Origin: Arthrobacter sp. B0490
GTDB lineage: Bacteria; Actinomycetota; Actinomycetes; Actinomycetales; Micrococcaceae
DNA: 64,000 nucleotides
Direction: 5' to 3'
Assembly (NCBI RefSeq): GCF_002929355.1
Contig: NZ_PJIR01000004.1
Coordinates: forward strand, 186,001 to 250,000
Part shown: piece after piece, positions 35,042-45,993 of the stretch
How positions within the stretch are numbered: the stretch's first letter is position 1
Layout: each line of letters starts with the position of its first letter
The notes under the pieces: model-generated
The model's input: the letters and a program-made list of their open reading frames with translations, nothing else
Database searches by the model: none
Told to the model about the DNA's origin: nothing
Made by a program: the position numbers and the translations under genes

Positions 35042-36552
35042 GCCCCCTCAGTACCACCCTCGACGCCTACGAAGTCTGGTTCCTCACCGGCAGCCAGGAC
35101 CTCTACGGCGAGGAGACCCTGCAGCAGGTCGCGGAGCAGTCCCAGGAGATCGTCCGGATGCTCGGCGCCGCGGGCCTGCCCGTGAAGGTGGTCTGGAAGC
35201 CGACGCTCAAGGACTCCGCCTCGATCCGCCGCATGGCGCTCGAGGTCAACGCCGACGACGCCGCGATCGGCGTGATCGCCTGGATGCACACCTTCAGCCC
35301 GGCGAAGATGTGGATCGCGGGCCTCGACGCCCTCCGCAAGCCTCTGCTGCACCTGCATACCCAGATCAACGTGGCTCTGCCGTGGGGCGAGATCGACTTC
35401 GACTTCATGAACCTCAACCAGGCCGCCCACGGCGACCGCGAGTTCGGGTACATCCAGTCGCGCCTCGGCGTGCCGCGGAAGACAGTCGTCGGGCACGTCT
35501 CCGATCCGGGCGTCTGCGCGAAGGTCGCCACCTGGCAGCGGGCCGCCGCGGGCTGGGCAGCCGTACACGAGCTGAAGGTCGCCCGGTTCGGGGACAACAT
35601 GCGCAACGTCGCCGTGACGGAAGGGGACAAGACGGAGGCCGAGCTGCGCTTCGGCGTCTCGATCAACACGTGGGGCGTCAACGACCTCGTCGCCGCCGTC
35701 GACGCCCAGTCCGAGGCCGCCGTCGACGCCCTCGTGGCCGAGTACGAGGAGACCTACGACGTCGTCCCCGAGCTGCGCCGCGGCGGGGAGCGCCACGAGT
35801 CGCTGCGCTACGGGGCGCGCCAGGAACTCGGGCTGCTGTCCTTCCTCGAGGACGGCGGCTTCGGCGCCTTCACCACCAACTTCGAGGACCTCGGCGGGCT
35901 CCGGCAGCTGCCGGGTCTCGCCGTGCAGCGGCTCATGGCCCGCGGCTACGGCTTCGGCGCCGAAGGCGACTGGAAGACCGCCGTCCTCGTCCGGGCCGCG
36001 AAGGTCATGGGTGCGGGGCTGCCGGGAGGTGCGTCCCTCATGGAGGACTACACGTACCACCTCGTCCCCGGGGAGGAGAAGATCCTCGGGGCGCACATGC
36101 TCGAGATCTGCCCCACCCTGACCACGTCGAAGCCCTCCCTCGAGGTGCACCCGCTCGGCATCGGCGGCAAGGAGGACCCCGTCCGCCTCGTGTTCGACAC
36201 GGACGCCGGCCCCGGCGTCGTCGTCGCGATGTCGGACATGCGGGACCGCTTCCGCCTCACGGCGAACGCCGTCGAGGTCGTCCCCCCGGACGCCCCGCTG
36301 CCCAACCTGCCGGTCGCGCGCGCGGTGTGGAAGCCCGAGCCCAGCCTCGAGACCTCGGCAGCGGCATGGCTCAGTGCCGGCGCCGCGCACCACACCGTCC
36401 TCACCACCGCCGTGAACCTCGAGGTCTTCGAGGACTTCGCGGTGATCGCCGAGGTCGAACTGCTGCGGATCGACGCCGGGACGAGGCTCCGTGACTTCCA
36501 GCGTGAACTGCGCTGGAACGCGGCCTACTACCGGCTGGCGCAGAAACTCTAA
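35038..36552 (+). CDS. araA: L-arabinose isomerase
   Basis: This 504-residue Mn-dependent isomerase converts L-arabinose to L-ribulose. It opens with [17 protein letters not shown], the family hallmark. [20 protein letters not shown] and [15 protein letters not shown] follow. [25 protein letters not shown] is typical of the C-terminal half. The length is normal. It is coupled to araD by an ATGA overlap, with the receptor gene 57 bases after its end. Confidence 0.95.
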   Translation: MSPLSTTLDAYEVWFLTGSQDLYGEETLQQVAEQSQEIVRMLGAAGLPVKVVWKPTLKDSASIRRMALEVNADDAAIGVIAWMHTFSPAKMWIAGLDALRKPLLHLHTQINVALPWGEIDFDFMNLNQAAHGDREFGYIQSRLGVPRKTVVGHVSDPGVCAKVATWQRAAAGWAAVHELKVARFGDNMRNVAVTEGDKTEAELRFGVSINTWGVNDLVAAVDAQSEAAVDALVAEYEETYDVVPELRRGGERHESLRYGARQELGLLSFLEDGGFGAFTTNFEDLGGLRQLPGLAVQRLMARGYGFGAEGDWKTAVLVRAAKVMGAGLPGGASLMEDYTYHLVPGEEKILGAHMLEICPTLTTSKPSLEVHPLGIGGKEDPVRLVFDTDAGPGVVVAMSDMRDRFRLTANAVEVVPPDAPLPNLPVARAVWKPEPSLETSAAAWLSAGAAHHTVLTTAVNLEVFEDFAVIAEVELLRIDAGTRLRDFQRELRWNAAYYRLAQKL

Positions 36553-36609
36553 GACCTCCTCCTGAAAGCCGGCACCGTCGCCGGAAACCACTCACAAGAA
36601 AGTTCCACC

Positions 36610-37725
36610 ATGAATCGGAAATACCTGGCCGGCATCGCGGCCGCCAGCATCCTCACCCTCAGCCTCACCGCCTGCGGTGGCAGCCGGGGCGGCGGCGACG
36701 CCGCAGCCGAGGGCGGATCCAACGAGGGCGCCAAGATCGGCGTGGCCATGCCGACGCAGCAGTCCGAGCGCTGGATCGCCGACGGCGAGAACGTCAAGAG
36801 CCAGCTCGAGGAGCTCGGTTACGAGGTGGACCTCCAGTTCGCGAACGACGACATCCCCACCCAGGTCTCGCAGATCGAGAACATGATCAACGGCGGCGTG
36901 AAGGCCCTCGTCGTCGCCTCGATCGACGGCACCACCCTCACGAGCGTCCTCGATCAGGCCGAGTCGCAGGACATCCCTGTCATCGCCTACGACCGCCTCA
37001 TCAACGGCTCGGACACGGTCGACTACTACACCACCTTCGACAACGAGGAGGTCGGCGTCCAGCAGGCCACGTCGCTGCTGACCGGCCTCGGCATCCTCGA
37101 CGCCGACGGCAAGGAGACGGGCGCGAAGGGTCCGTTCGACGTCGAGCTCTTCGCCGGCAGCCCCGACGACAACAACGCCACGTTCTTCTGGAACGGAGCC
37201 ATCGAGACCCTGCAGCCCTACCTCGACAGTGGTGTGCTCCGCGTGCCCAGTGGCCAGACCGACTTCGAGCAGGCCGCCATCCTCCGCTGGCTGCCCGACA
37301 CGGCGCAGGACCGCATGGAGGACCTGCTCACCGTCGGCGGCGGCGAGCGCCTCGAGGGTGTCCTCTCCCCGTACGACGGTCTGTCGATCGGCATCATCTC
37401 GGCCCTGACCTCGGGCGGCTACTCCACCGACGACCTGCCCGTCGTCACGGGCCAGGACGCCGAGGTGGGCTCGGTGAAGTCGATCATCGCCGGCGAGCAG
37501 TACTCGACGATCTTCAAGGACGTCCGCGAGCTCGGCAAGCAGGCCGTTACCATGGTCGACGCCCTCATGAAGGGCGAGGAGCCCGAGGTCAACGACACCG
37601 AGACGTACGACAACGGCGTCAAGGTGGTCCCGTCCTACCTGCTCGAGTCCGAGATCGTCACGGTGGACAACTACGAGGCCTCCCTCGTCGACACCGGCTA
37701 CTACACCGAGGACGACCTCAAGTAG
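36610..37725 (+). CDS. chvE: Multiple-monosaccharide ABC transporter receptor (ChvE-like)
   Basis: This 371-residue CUT2 solute-binding lipoprotein has lipobox LTAC with Cys22. The mature protein starts [15 protein letters not shown]. It contains [24 protein letters not shown] and [18 protein letters not shown], matching ChvE/Araf-type receptors for arabinose and related sugars. Its place after araA makes L-arabinose the likely ligand. The gene has its own ribosome-binding site, and an 18-base-pair stem follows it. Confidence 0.9.
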   Translation: MNRKYLAGIAAASILTLSLTACGGSRGGGDAAAEGGSNEGAKIGVAMPTQQSERWIADGENVKSQLEELGYEVDLQFANDDIPTQVSQIENMINGGVKALVVASIDGTTLTSVLDQAESQDIPVIAYDRLINGSDTVDYYTTFDNEEVGVQQATSLLTGLGILDADGKETGAKGPFDVELFAGSPDDNNATFFWNGAIETLQPYLDSGVLRVPSGQTDFEQAAILRWLPDTAQDRMEDLLTVGGGERLEGVLSPYDGLSIGIISALTSGGYSTDDLPVVTGQDAEVGSVKSIIAGEQYSTIFKDVRELGKQAVTMVDALMKGEEPEVNDTETYDNGVKVVPSYLLESEIVTVDNYEASLVDTGYYTEDDLK

Positions 37726-37742
37726 CCGTCCCGCACCCCCGA

Positions 37743-37783
37743 CACCTGCGGCTCCGGACCGTGCCGGTCCGGAGCCGCAGGTG
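37743..37783 (+). terminator. Perfect 18-bp stem between receptor and ATPase genes
   Basis: CACCTGCGGCTCCGGACC (37743-37760) pairs perfectly with 37766-37783 around a five-base loop. No T-run follows. The likely effect is partial termination or protection of the receptor message, giving more receptor than ATPase. Confidence 0.6.
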
Positions 37784-37834
37784 CCCTCGCCCGGCCGCTG
37801 CCGGGACCTCCACTCGACTAAGCGAGGCCTGACC

Positions 37835-39364
<1,530 letters not shown>

Positions 39365-39368
39365 TTCC

Positions 39369-40604
39369 ATGGCAACCACCGTCAAGGACCCCCACGTCGC
39401 GACGACGCCTCCCGACGTCAAGGGCGGGTTGTCCTTCCTCACCAGCAGGCTGCGGCAGATCGGCATCTTCGTAGCACTCCTCGTGATCGTCACCCTGTTC
39501 CAGGTGCTCACCGGGGGAGCGCTGCTCCAGCCGGACAACGTCTCGAACATCATCGTGCAGAACAGCTACATCCTGCTGCTGGCGATCGGCATGGTGATGA
39601 TCATCGTCGCCGGGCACATCGACCTGTCGGTCGGCTCCGTGGCGGCGTTCGTCGGCGCGATGTCCGGCATCATGATCCAGGACTGGAACTTCCCCTGGTG
39701 GGCGGCGTTCCTCGGATCGCTGGTCATCGGCGGCCTCGTGGGTGCCTGGCAGGGCTTCTGGGTGGCGTACGTGGGAATCCCCGCGTTCATCGTCACCCTC
39801 GCGGGCATGCTCGTCTTCCGCGGGCTCACGCAGATCGTGCTCGAGAACCAGCGCATCACCGGATTCCCGGAGGAGTACCGCCAGCTCGGCGGCGGCTTCC
39901 TGTTCCCGGGACTGTTCCCACCCGAGACCAACCTCCTCGACTGGACCACCGTGGGGCTCGGCATCATCGCCGTCGCCCTCCTGGTCTTCACCCAGCTCCG
40001 CGGACGGGCCACCCGCGCCCGCCTCAAGCTCGAGGACGAACCGAAGGCCTGGTTCTACACCAAGCTCGCGTTCATCGTCGTGATGATCCTGGGCGTGACC
40101 TACCTGCTGGCGGGCTCCCGCAGCGGGACGCCCATCGTCCTCGTGGTGCTCGGCGTCCTGATCGTGGCCTACAGCGCCGTGATGAGCAACAGCGTGTTCG
40201 GCCGCCACATCTACGCCGTCGGCGGGAACCTGCAGGCAGCCCAGCTCTCGGGCATCAACACGAAGCGCATCGACTTCATGCTGTTCGTCAACATGGGTGT
40301 CCTGGCGGCGCTGGCCGGCCTCATCTTCACGGGCCGCCTCAACTCCGCCGGCCCGGGTGCGGGCAACCTGTTCGAGCTCGATGCCATCGCTGCCGCGTTC
40401 ATCGGCGGCGCGGCGGTGACGGGCGGCGTGGGCACCGTGATCGGCGCCATCACCGGTGGCCTCATCATGGGCGTGCTCAACAACGGGATGTCCCTGCTCG
40501 GCGTCGGCATCGACGTCCAGCAGTTCATCAAGGGCATGGTGCTCCTGCTCGCGGTCGGGTTCGACGTCTTCAACAAGCGCCGTGCCTCCAACGCCCTGAA
40601 GTAG
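39369..40604 (+). CDS. mmsB: Multiple-monosaccharide ABC transporter permease
   Basis: This 411-residue CUT2 permease of the GguB/MmsB group is longer than RbsC-type permeases and has about ten to twelve membrane segments. The signature IVAGHIDLSVGSVAAFVGA is at about residues 78-96. GFPEEYRQLGGGFLFPG and AIAAAFIGGAAVTGGVGTV also match. With ChvE and MmsA it forms a complete pentose importer for the adjacent araBDA pathway. Confidence 0.92.
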   Translation: MATTVKDPHVATTPPDVKGGLSFLTSRLRQIGIFVALLVIVTLFQVLTGGALLQPDNVSNIIVQNSYILLLAIGMVMIIVAGHIDLSVGSVAAFVGAMSGIMIQDWNFPWWAAFLGSLVIGGLVGAWQGFWVAYVGIPAFIVTLAGMLVFRGLTQIVLENQRITGFPEEYRQLGGGFLFPGLFPPETNLLDWTTVGLGIIAVALLVFTQLRGRATRARLKLEDEPKAWFYTKLAFIVVMILGVTYLLAGSRSGTPIVLVVLGVLIVAYSAVMSNSVFGRHIYAVGGNLQAAQLSGINTKRIDFMLFVNMGVLAALAGLIFTGRLNSAGPGAGNLFELDAIAAAFIGGAAVTGGVGTVIGAITGGLIMGVLNNGMSLLGVGIDVQQFIKGMVLLLAVGFDVFNKRRASNALK

Positions 40605-40684
40605 GACCCCGGGAGGACGGCGGGAAGAAAATCCGGCGTCGGCGTAACTTTTCCGTCCCTCCCGACGATTACCCCTGTGTAAGC

Positions 40685-40732
40685 GCCGCACCGAGGCTTA
40701 TCCCCCAACGGGCCTCGGTGCGGCCTTTTTCT
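40685..40732 (+). terminator. Intrinsic terminator of the arabinose operon
   Basis: GCCGCACCGAGGC (40685-40697) pairs with GCCTCGGTGCGGC (40712-40724), followed at once by CTTTTTCTT. This is a textbook rho-independent terminator. Confidence 0.85.
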
Positions 40733-40777
40733 TGCCAGGCCCGGGTGCGTCCGGCGCAGGGGGCGCGGGGGCGCCGC

Positions 40778-40783
40778 TACGAT
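40778..40783 (+). promoter_or_regulatory. Possible -10 element of the sigma factor gene
   Basis: TACGAT lies 36 bases before the GTG start, downstream of the arabinose terminator. No clear -35 is seen. Confidence 0.3.
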
Positions 40784-40818
40784 GGGTGTCGCCGTCCCGC
40801 TCGAACAAGGAAGAGACC

Positions 40819-41373
40819 GTGGTCACATCGCTGCCTGATGATGCGCTCGACCGCGCACAGGCCGGTGAACCCGCGGCCCTCTCCCTGATCTACCAGGTGC
40901 TGAGCCCTGCCGTGCTGGGCTACTTCACGGGCCGCAGGGCGGACGACCCGGAGGCATCGACGCAGGATGTCTTCCTCACGGTCTTCTCGAGACTGGACTC
41001 CGTCTCCGGCGGACCGCGGGGGCTGCGCACCTTCACCTTCTCGGTGGCGCACGCGCGACACGTCGACGAGGTGCGGAGGAAGCTGCGGGCGCCGGTCCTC
41101 GTCGGCTACGAGGCCGACGGCGACCAGCGGACCACCGACTCGGCCGAGACGGTGGCGCTGGGGAACCTCGACGCCGGAGGGGCGACCGGCCTGCTGGCAC
41201 AGCTCAACGCCGAGCAGCGTGACGTGCTCCTGCTGCGCATCGTCGCGGAACTGCCGATCGAGCAGGTCGCGGAGATCCTCGGGAGATCCGCTGGATCGGT
41301 CAAGCAGCTGCAGCGGCGGGGACTGCTGAAGCTGAAGGAACTCGTGAGACCCAACGAATCGGAAGCGCTATGA
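40819..41373 (+). CDS. ECF-type RNA polymerase sigma factor
   Basis: This 184-residue sigma-70 family protein has region 2 at about 12-80 (ALSLIYQVLSPAVLGYF, DPEASTQDVFLTVFSRLD). Region 4 is at about 125-178 (LLAQLNAEQRDVLLLRIVAELPIEQVAEILGRS, then GSVKQLQRRGLLKLKE). A shortened linker joins them, as in ECF factors. GTG 40819 has AAGGAAG five bases upstream. It is translationally coupled (ATGA) to a membrane protein that may be its anti-sigma factor. Confidence 0.88.
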   Translation: MVTSLPDDALDRAQAGEPAALSLIYQVLSPAVLGYFTGRRADDPEASTQDVFLTVFSRLDSVSGGPRGLRTFTFSVAHARHVDEVRRKLRAPVLVGYEADGDQRTTDSAETVALGNLDAGGATGLLAQLNAEQRDVLLLRIVAELPIEQVAEILGRSAGSVKQLQRRGLLKLKELVRPNESEAL

Positions 41374-42950
41374 CTGGACGTGACACCCCGTCGCCGGACT
41401 CCGTGCTGCACCTCCTGGAGGAGGCCGGCGTCCCCGAGGACCCCGCGCTCGTCCATGCCGTCCGGACCATCGGTGCACTCGGCGGCCAGCACGCGCCGGA
41501 CGCCTCCGCCGAGCTGGCACAGCTGATGGCGGACGGCGGCAGGGCGCCGAGGAGCCGCCGGAACAAGCGCCGCATCACCTTCATCGGAGGTGCCCTGGCG
41601 GTGTCGATGGGCGCGGGCATGTCCGGGGTCGCGGCGGGGACGCTCCATCTCCGCGAAGGGCTCGACGACGCGGTCGATTCGATCGCCCGCTTCTCGGTCC
41701 GCAACGACGCTGACCACGCGCAGGACGCGCCGGACACGCTGGCCGACGGCCCGAAGCGGCGGGTCCCCGCCGTCGTCGTCCCTCCCCGTGGGGGCGGGGC
41801 CGACGCCTCCGAAGCGCCGGGTCCTGCGTCGGGTCCTGCGCCTGGTGCTGCGCCTGCGGCCTCCATCGAGGCCCCGGGATCCGGCGGTTCTCCCGGCCCG
41901 GGCGGCCTCGCGGAATCCGCGTCGCCCGGAGCGGTATCGGCCGGAGTGGTGGCCTCGGATACCGGCGTCGGGGGAGCCGCTGCACCCCCCGCCGCGGCTC
42001 CCGCCGCCTCGGAGGTCCGGCACCCTGCTGGAGCGGTCCCACCAGCGCCGGTCGTGCCGACGCCGCCGGCCCGGGCACCCGGCATCGTCACGGCTCCGGC
42101 CGGTCCACCCGTACGGCTGGCCCTACCCGGTGCCTACGGGACCGACGCCCCGAAGGCCGGCCCTGTCGGGACGGGTCAGGACACGACGGGCCCGGGCACG
42201 ACGGGCCCGGGCACGGCGGGCCACGACACGGCAGGTCACGACACGGCAGGTCACGACACGGCAGGTCACGACACGGCAGGTCACGACATGACGGGCCCGA
42301 CGAAGATCGGCCCTGTCGGGACGGGTCAGGACAAGGTCGGGGACACCGGCCGGCGCCAGGACCGGAAGGTCCCGACGGGCGGCCGCGACACGGGCACCGA
42401 CCGGCACCAGGAACAGGAGCCGCCGGCGCACCCGCGCATGTCGTGGCTGCGCGCGCCCGCGGGCCCGCCGGACGCGGTCACCCTCCTCCAGGCCCCGACG
42501 GCATGGGAACCCGAGGAGCTCGTCCTGTTCCTCGCCGAGACGGCCGTGGACCCTGCAGCCCTGCCCGAGGACGACACGACGGCCGATCCGTGGCACCGCG
42601 CCGTACCGGGCGGGGTCCTACCCGAGACCGACACTCCCGCCGTCGTGCAGCCCGCGGACGTGGCGCCGGAACCGACCGTACCGGATGCCCCTGACGAGGC
42701 CGTCCAGCCCGCGGACGTGCCGGCGGACGCTGTCGTACCGGCTGCGCCGGACGAGGCTGTCCAGCCCGCGGACGTGCCGGCGGACGCTGTCGTACCGGCT
42801 GCGCCGGACGAGGCTGTCCAGCCCGCGGACGTGCCGGCGGACGCTGTCGTACCGGACGCCCCGGACGAGGCTGTCCAGCCCGCGGACGTGGTGCCGGAAC
42901 CGACCGTACCGGCTGCGCCCGACGAGGTCGTGCAGCCCGCTACGAGGTGA
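41370..42950 (+). CDS. Repeat-rich membrane protein coupled to the sigma factor (possible anti-sigma)
   Basis: This 526-residue protein has a small cytoplasmic domain (1-65), a basic stop (RRNKRR), one membrane helix at about 71-93, and a long exported Pro/Ala/Gly-rich tail. The tail contains about five GHDTA units and then four to five 19-residue repeats beginning DEAVQPADV. The coupled sigma gene and single helix suggest an anti-sigma role. No HxxxCxxC zinc anti-sigma motif is present, so this is inference. The end overlaps the convergent CoA-binding gene by 11 bases. Confidence 0.65.
   Translation: MTGRDTPSPDSVLHLLEEAGVPEDPALVHAVRTIGALGGQHAPDASAELAQLMADGGRAPRSRRNKRRITFIGGALAVSMGAGMSGVAAGTLHLREGLDDAVDSIARFSVRNDADHAQDAPDTLADGPKRRVPAVVVPPRGGGADASEAPGPASGPAPGAAPAASIEAPGSGGSPGPGGLAESASPGAVSAGVVASDTGVGGAAAPPAAAPAASEVRHPAGAVPPAPVVPTPPARAPGIVTAPAGPPVRLALPGAYGTDAPKAGPVGTGQDTTGPGTTGPGTAGHDTAGHDTAGHDTAGHDTAGHDMTGPTKIGPVGTGQDKVGDTGRRQDRKVPTGGRDTGTDRHQEQEPPAHPRMSWLRAPAGPPDAVTLLQAPTAWEPEELVLFLAETAVDPAALPEDDTTADPWHRAVPGGVLPETDTPAVVQPADVAPEPTVPDAPDEAVQPADVPADAVVPAAPDEAVQPADVPADAVVPAAPDEAVQPADVPADAVVPDAPDEAVQPADVVPEPTVPAAPDEVVQPATR
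42222..42296 (+). repeat. 15-bp tandem repeat (about five copies) within the membrane protein gene
   Basis: CACGACACGGCAGGT is repeated without change at 42222, 42237, 42252 and 42267, and in degenerate form at 42282. It encodes HDTAG units and keeps the frame. Near-identity at DNA level suggests recent slippage expansion. Confidence 0.85.
42693..42920 (+). repeat. 57-bp tandem repeat (four copies) within the membrane protein gene
   Basis: Four consecutive 57-base units start at 42693, 42750, 42807 and 42864, with a truncated fifth reaching the stop. Units 2 and 3 are almost identical. Each encodes a 19-residue repeat starting DEAVQPADV; the fourth diverges in its middle. The frame is kept throughout. 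Confidence 0.85.
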
Positions 42951-43443
42951 TCTGCCGCTTCGACGAGATGACGCCGGTGTTGAACCCGGCGAGGTTGAGC
43001 CCTCCGTGGAAGCGTGCGTGCTCGATCTTGATGCAGCGGTCCATCACGACGTCCAGCCCGGCGGTCTCCGCCTCCCGGGCCACGTCCTCGTGCCAGGAGC
43101 CGAGCTGCAGCCACAGCGTCTTCGCGCCGATGTCGAGGGTCTCCTGCAGGACGGACGGCAGGTCGTCGTGCCTGCGGAACACGTCGACGACGTCGGGCAC
43201 CTCGGGCAGGTCCTCGAGCGACGCGTAGGCCGGCTGACCCAGGATCTCCTTCGCCACCGGATTCACGAAGTACAGGCGGTACGGCGAGGAGGACTGCAGG
43301 TAGGTCGCCACGAAGTAGGAGGCCCGCGAGGGCTTGTCCGACGCTCCGACGATCGCCACCGACCGCGCGTTCCTCAGCAGGGCCAGACGTTCGGGAGCCG
43401 AGGGCCCCTCCCAGGTCCGTGCCGGTGTCGCTGTGCCGCTCAT
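42940..43443 (-). CDS. CoA-binding domain protein (YccU-like)
   Basis: This 167-residue stand-alone CoA-binding Rossmann protein shows RSVAIVGASDKPSRASYFVATYL, YFVNPVAKEILG, VDVFRRHDDLPSVL and LWLQLGSWHEDVA. KRQITS at the C-terminus ends the chain. These are the usual family segments. The biochemical role of this family is unknown. It is the last gene of the SAM-riboswitch operon sfnG-metY and is coupled to metY by an ATGA overlap. A paralogue lies at 52843-53259. Confidence 0.87.
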   Translation of the reverse strand: MSGTATPARTWEGPSAPERLALLRNARSVAIVGASDKPSRASYFVATYLQSSSPYRLYFVNPVAKEILGQPAYASLEDLPEVPDVVDVFRRHDDLPSVLQETLDIGAKTLWLQLGSWHEDVAREAETAGLDVVMDRCIKIEHARFHGGLNLAGFNTGVISSKRQITS

Positions 43444-44819
43444 GCTCCCACTCCCACTGCCCGCGACGCCGATGCGTCGTCGTCGTCCTGTCCCGCCGCT
43501 TCCTGCGGAAGGTCGTCGAAGGATGCGTCCGGCGAGTCCGCCGCGATGTCGAGTGCCTGGTCGAGATCCCAGAGGATGTCGTCGAGGTCCTCGAGGCCCA
43601 CCGAGATGCGCACCAGGTCCTCGGGGACGCCTGCCGCGGCGAGCTGCTCGGCCGAGAGCTGCTGGTGCGTCGTCGAGCCGGGGTGGATCACGAGCGTGCG
43701 CGCATCGCCGACGTTCGCGAGGTGCGAGGCGAGCTGCAGCGACTCGATGAACTTCTGCCCGGCCTTGCGCCCGCCCCTGATGCCGAAGCTGAACACGGAG
43801 CCGGGGCCCTGCGGCAGGTAGGTCTTCGCGCGTTCGTGGTGCACGTGCGTGGGGAGGCCCGCGTAGTTGACGTACTCCACGCGGGGGTCGGCCTGCAGCC
43901 ATTCGGCCACGGCCTGCGCGTTCTCCAGATGCTCGTCCAGGCGCTGCGCCAGGGTCTCCACGCCCTGCAGCAGCTGGAAGGCCGACATGGGCGAGAGCGA
44001 CGGTCCGATGTCGCGGAGCTGCTCGGTGCGCAGCTTCGTCAGGAACCCGTATTCGCCGAAGTTCGCCCACCACTGGATGTTCCCGTACGAGGGCACGGGC
44101 TCGGTCATGGTGGGGAACTTGCCGTTGCCCCAGTCGAACCGCCCGCTCTCCACGATCACGCCGCCGAGCGTGGTGCCGTGTCCGCCGATGAACTTCGTGG
44201 CCGAGTGGATGACGATGTCCGCGCCGTGCTCGATGGGCCGCACCAGGTACGGGGTGCTCAGGGTGGAGTCGACGATGAACGGGACGCCGGCGTCGTGCGC
44301 CACCTTCGCCAACCCGGCGAGATCCGCGATCTCACCGGACGGGTTCGCGATGACCTCGGCGTAGACGGCCTTGGTGTTCTCGCGGATGGCGGCGGCGTAG
44401 TCCGCGGGGTCGGTCCCGGGCACGAAGGTGGTCTCGATGCCGAAACGACGCAGCGTGACGTCCAGCTGCGTGACGGTCCCGCCGTAGAGCTGAGAGGCGG
44501 CGACGATGTGGTCGCCCGCCTGGCACAGCGCCGCGAAGGTGATGAACTCGGCGCTCATGCCGGACGCCGTCGCCACCGCGCCGATACCGCCCTCGAGGGA
44601 GGCGATGCGTTCCTCGAACGCCGCGACGGTGGGATTTCCGATGCGCGAGTAGATGTTGCCGTACTTCTGCAGCGCGAAGAGATTGGCGGCGTCGTTGGTG
44701 TCCTTGAACACGAACGACGTCGTCTGGTAGATCGGCACGGCGCGCGCGCCGTGCGTGGCGTCGGGGGTGCCGCCCGCATGGAGCGCGCGCGTGCGGAAGC
44801 CGAAGGAACGTTCTGCCAT
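43440..44819 (-). CDS. metY: O-acetylhomoserine aminocarboxypropyltransferase (sulfhydrylase)
   Basis: This 459-residue PLP-dependent Cys/Met-metabolism enzyme makes homocysteine from O-acetylhomoserine and sulfide (or methionine from methanethiol), releasing acetate. It starts with GFRTRALHAGGTPDATHGARAVPIYQTTSF by outline. The PLP lysine lies in HSATKFIGGHGTTLGG. RISVGLEDLDDILWDL is typical of the C-terminus. A 30-residue acidic tail is extra. It is coupled to sfnG (TGATG) and lies under a SAM riboswitch, as expected for a methionine gene. Confidence 0.93.
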   Translation of the reverse strand: MAERSFGFRTRALHAGGTPDATHGARAVPIYQTTSFVFKDTNDAANLFALQKYGNIYSRIGNPTVAAFEERIASLEGGIGAVATASGMSAEFITFAALCQAGDHIVAASQLYGGTVTQLDVTLRRFGIETTFVPGTDPADYAAAIRENTKAVYAEVIANPSGEIADLAGLAKVAHDAGVPFIVDSTLSTPYLVRPIEHGADIVIHSATKFIGGHGTTLGGVIVESGRFDWGNGKFPTMTEPVPSYGNIQWWANFGEYGFLTKLRTEQLRDIGPSLSPMSAFQLLQGVETLAQRLDEHLENAQAVAEWLQADPRVEYVNYAGLPTHVHHERAKTYLPQGPGSVFSFGIRGGRKAGQKFIESLQLASHLANVGDARTLVIHPGSTTHQQLSAEQLAAAGVPEDLVRISVGLEDLDDILWDLDQALDIAADSPDASFDDLPQEAAGQDDDDASASRAVGVGA

Positions 44820-45985
44820 CAGATACCTGCCTTGGTGGGTTCGTGGACTGGAAGAGTGGCCCCAGGGTCGAAGTCGACGCCGGCCTTCCGGGCGGCATCC
44901 GCCTCGAGCTCGCGGACGATCGGGAGGATGTCCGTGCCGAACGCTGCGACCTCCTCCTGGAAGTGCAGGTAGCAGGTGAGGAAGAGGTTCACGCCGATCT
45001 TCTTGTACTCGACGATGCGCTCGGCGATCTGCTCGGGCGTGCCGATGAGCTGTGTCTTGAAGCCGTCGTTGTACTGGACGAGGTCCTCGAACGTGGAGTC
45101 CGCCCACATGCCCTTGCCGTCCTTCGTCGAGGCTCCGGCTTCCTGCACGGCGTCGCGGAACCCCTCGACGGCGGGTCGATGCGCCTTCTCGACGATCTCG
45201 CGCAGCGTGTCCCGGGCCTCCTTCTCGGAGTCGCGGGCGATGACGAAACCGTTGAGCCCGTACCGCGGGTGCCGCCCGGCCTCGGCGGCAGACGCCTGGA
45301 CGCCCGCGATGTTCTCCTTGAAGCCCTCGAGGTCCTTGCCGTTCGAGAAATACCAGTCCGCCACCCGGCCGGCGGTGGCCTGGGCCGCCGTCGAGTTGCC
45401 CCCGAAGAAGACCTCGGGGTGCGGGCGACCGGGAACGTCGACGGGTGCCGGGCTCAGCGTGAAGTCCCTGATGTCGTAGTACTTGCCCGCCTGGCTGTAC
45501 CCCTCCTCGGTCCACAGCCCGCGCAGTACCCGGATGAACTCCTCCGTGCGGACGTAGCGTTCGTCGTGCTCCAGCCACTCCAGGCCGAAATTCACGAACT
45601 CGTCCTTGAGCCAACCGGACACGATGTTCACGGCGGCACGGCCGTTCGAGATGTGGTCGGCCGTGATGATGAACTTCGCCAGCACGCCCGGGTGCCACAT
45701 GCCGGGATGGACGGCGGCGATCACCTTCAGCTTCTCCGTCGCGGCGAGCAGCGCCAGCGAGAACGACGTCGCCTCGTGCTGCTTGTCCGCGCCGTAGGAC
45801 GCGGCATACCGGGTCTGCGAGAGGGCGTACTCGAAGCCGGCGTCCTCCGCGATGCGGGCGAGCTTCCGGTTGTAGTCGAAGTCCCAACTGGTGCGCTGCT
45901 CGATCGTCGAGACGACCAGGCCGCCGCTGACGTTCGGCACCCAGTAGGCGAATTTCAGGGGGGTGGAAAGGTCGGCGACGCTCAT
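44819..45985 (-). CDS. sfnG: Dimethylsulfone monooxygenase-type flavin enzyme
   Basis: This 388-residue FMN-dependent, luciferase-like TIM barrel needs a separate flavin reductase. KFAYWVPNVSGGLVVSTIEQRT at the start is distinctive of SfnG, which oxidises dimethyl sulfone to methanesulfinate. FEYALSQTRYAASYG, AVHPGMWHPGVLAKF and IVSGWLKDEF match the SsuD/SfnG group. The ATG at 45985 has GGAGGATCCG upstream; an in-frame frame extension to 46063 would run through the riboswitch and is not likely to be translated. Confidence 0.9.
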   Translation of the reverse strand: MSVADLSTPLKFAYWVPNVSGGLVVSTIEQRTSWDFDYNRKLARIAEDAGFEYALSQTRYAASYGADKQHEATSFSLALLAATEKLKVIAAVHPGMWHPGVLAKFIITADHISNGRAAVNIVSGWLKDEFVNFGLEWLEHDERYVRTEEFIRVLRGLWTEEGYSQAGKYYDIRDFTLSPAPVDVPGRPHPEVFFGGNSTAAQATAGRVADWYFSNGKDLEGFKENIAGVQASAAEAGRHPRYGLNGFVIARDSEKEARDTLREIVEKAHRPAVEGFRDAVQEAGASTKDGKGMWADSTFEDLVQYNDGFKTQLIGTPEQIAERIVEYKKIGVNLFLTCYLHFQEEVAAFGTDILPIVRELEADAARKAGVDFDPGATLPVHEPTKAGI

Positions 45986-45993
45986 CGGATCCT

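Noticed and set aside
42222..42296. Short regular repeats that might look like a CRISPR array
   Set aside because: The units are 15 bases, directly contiguous, have no spacers, and keep the reading frame of a protein gene; no cas gene is near.
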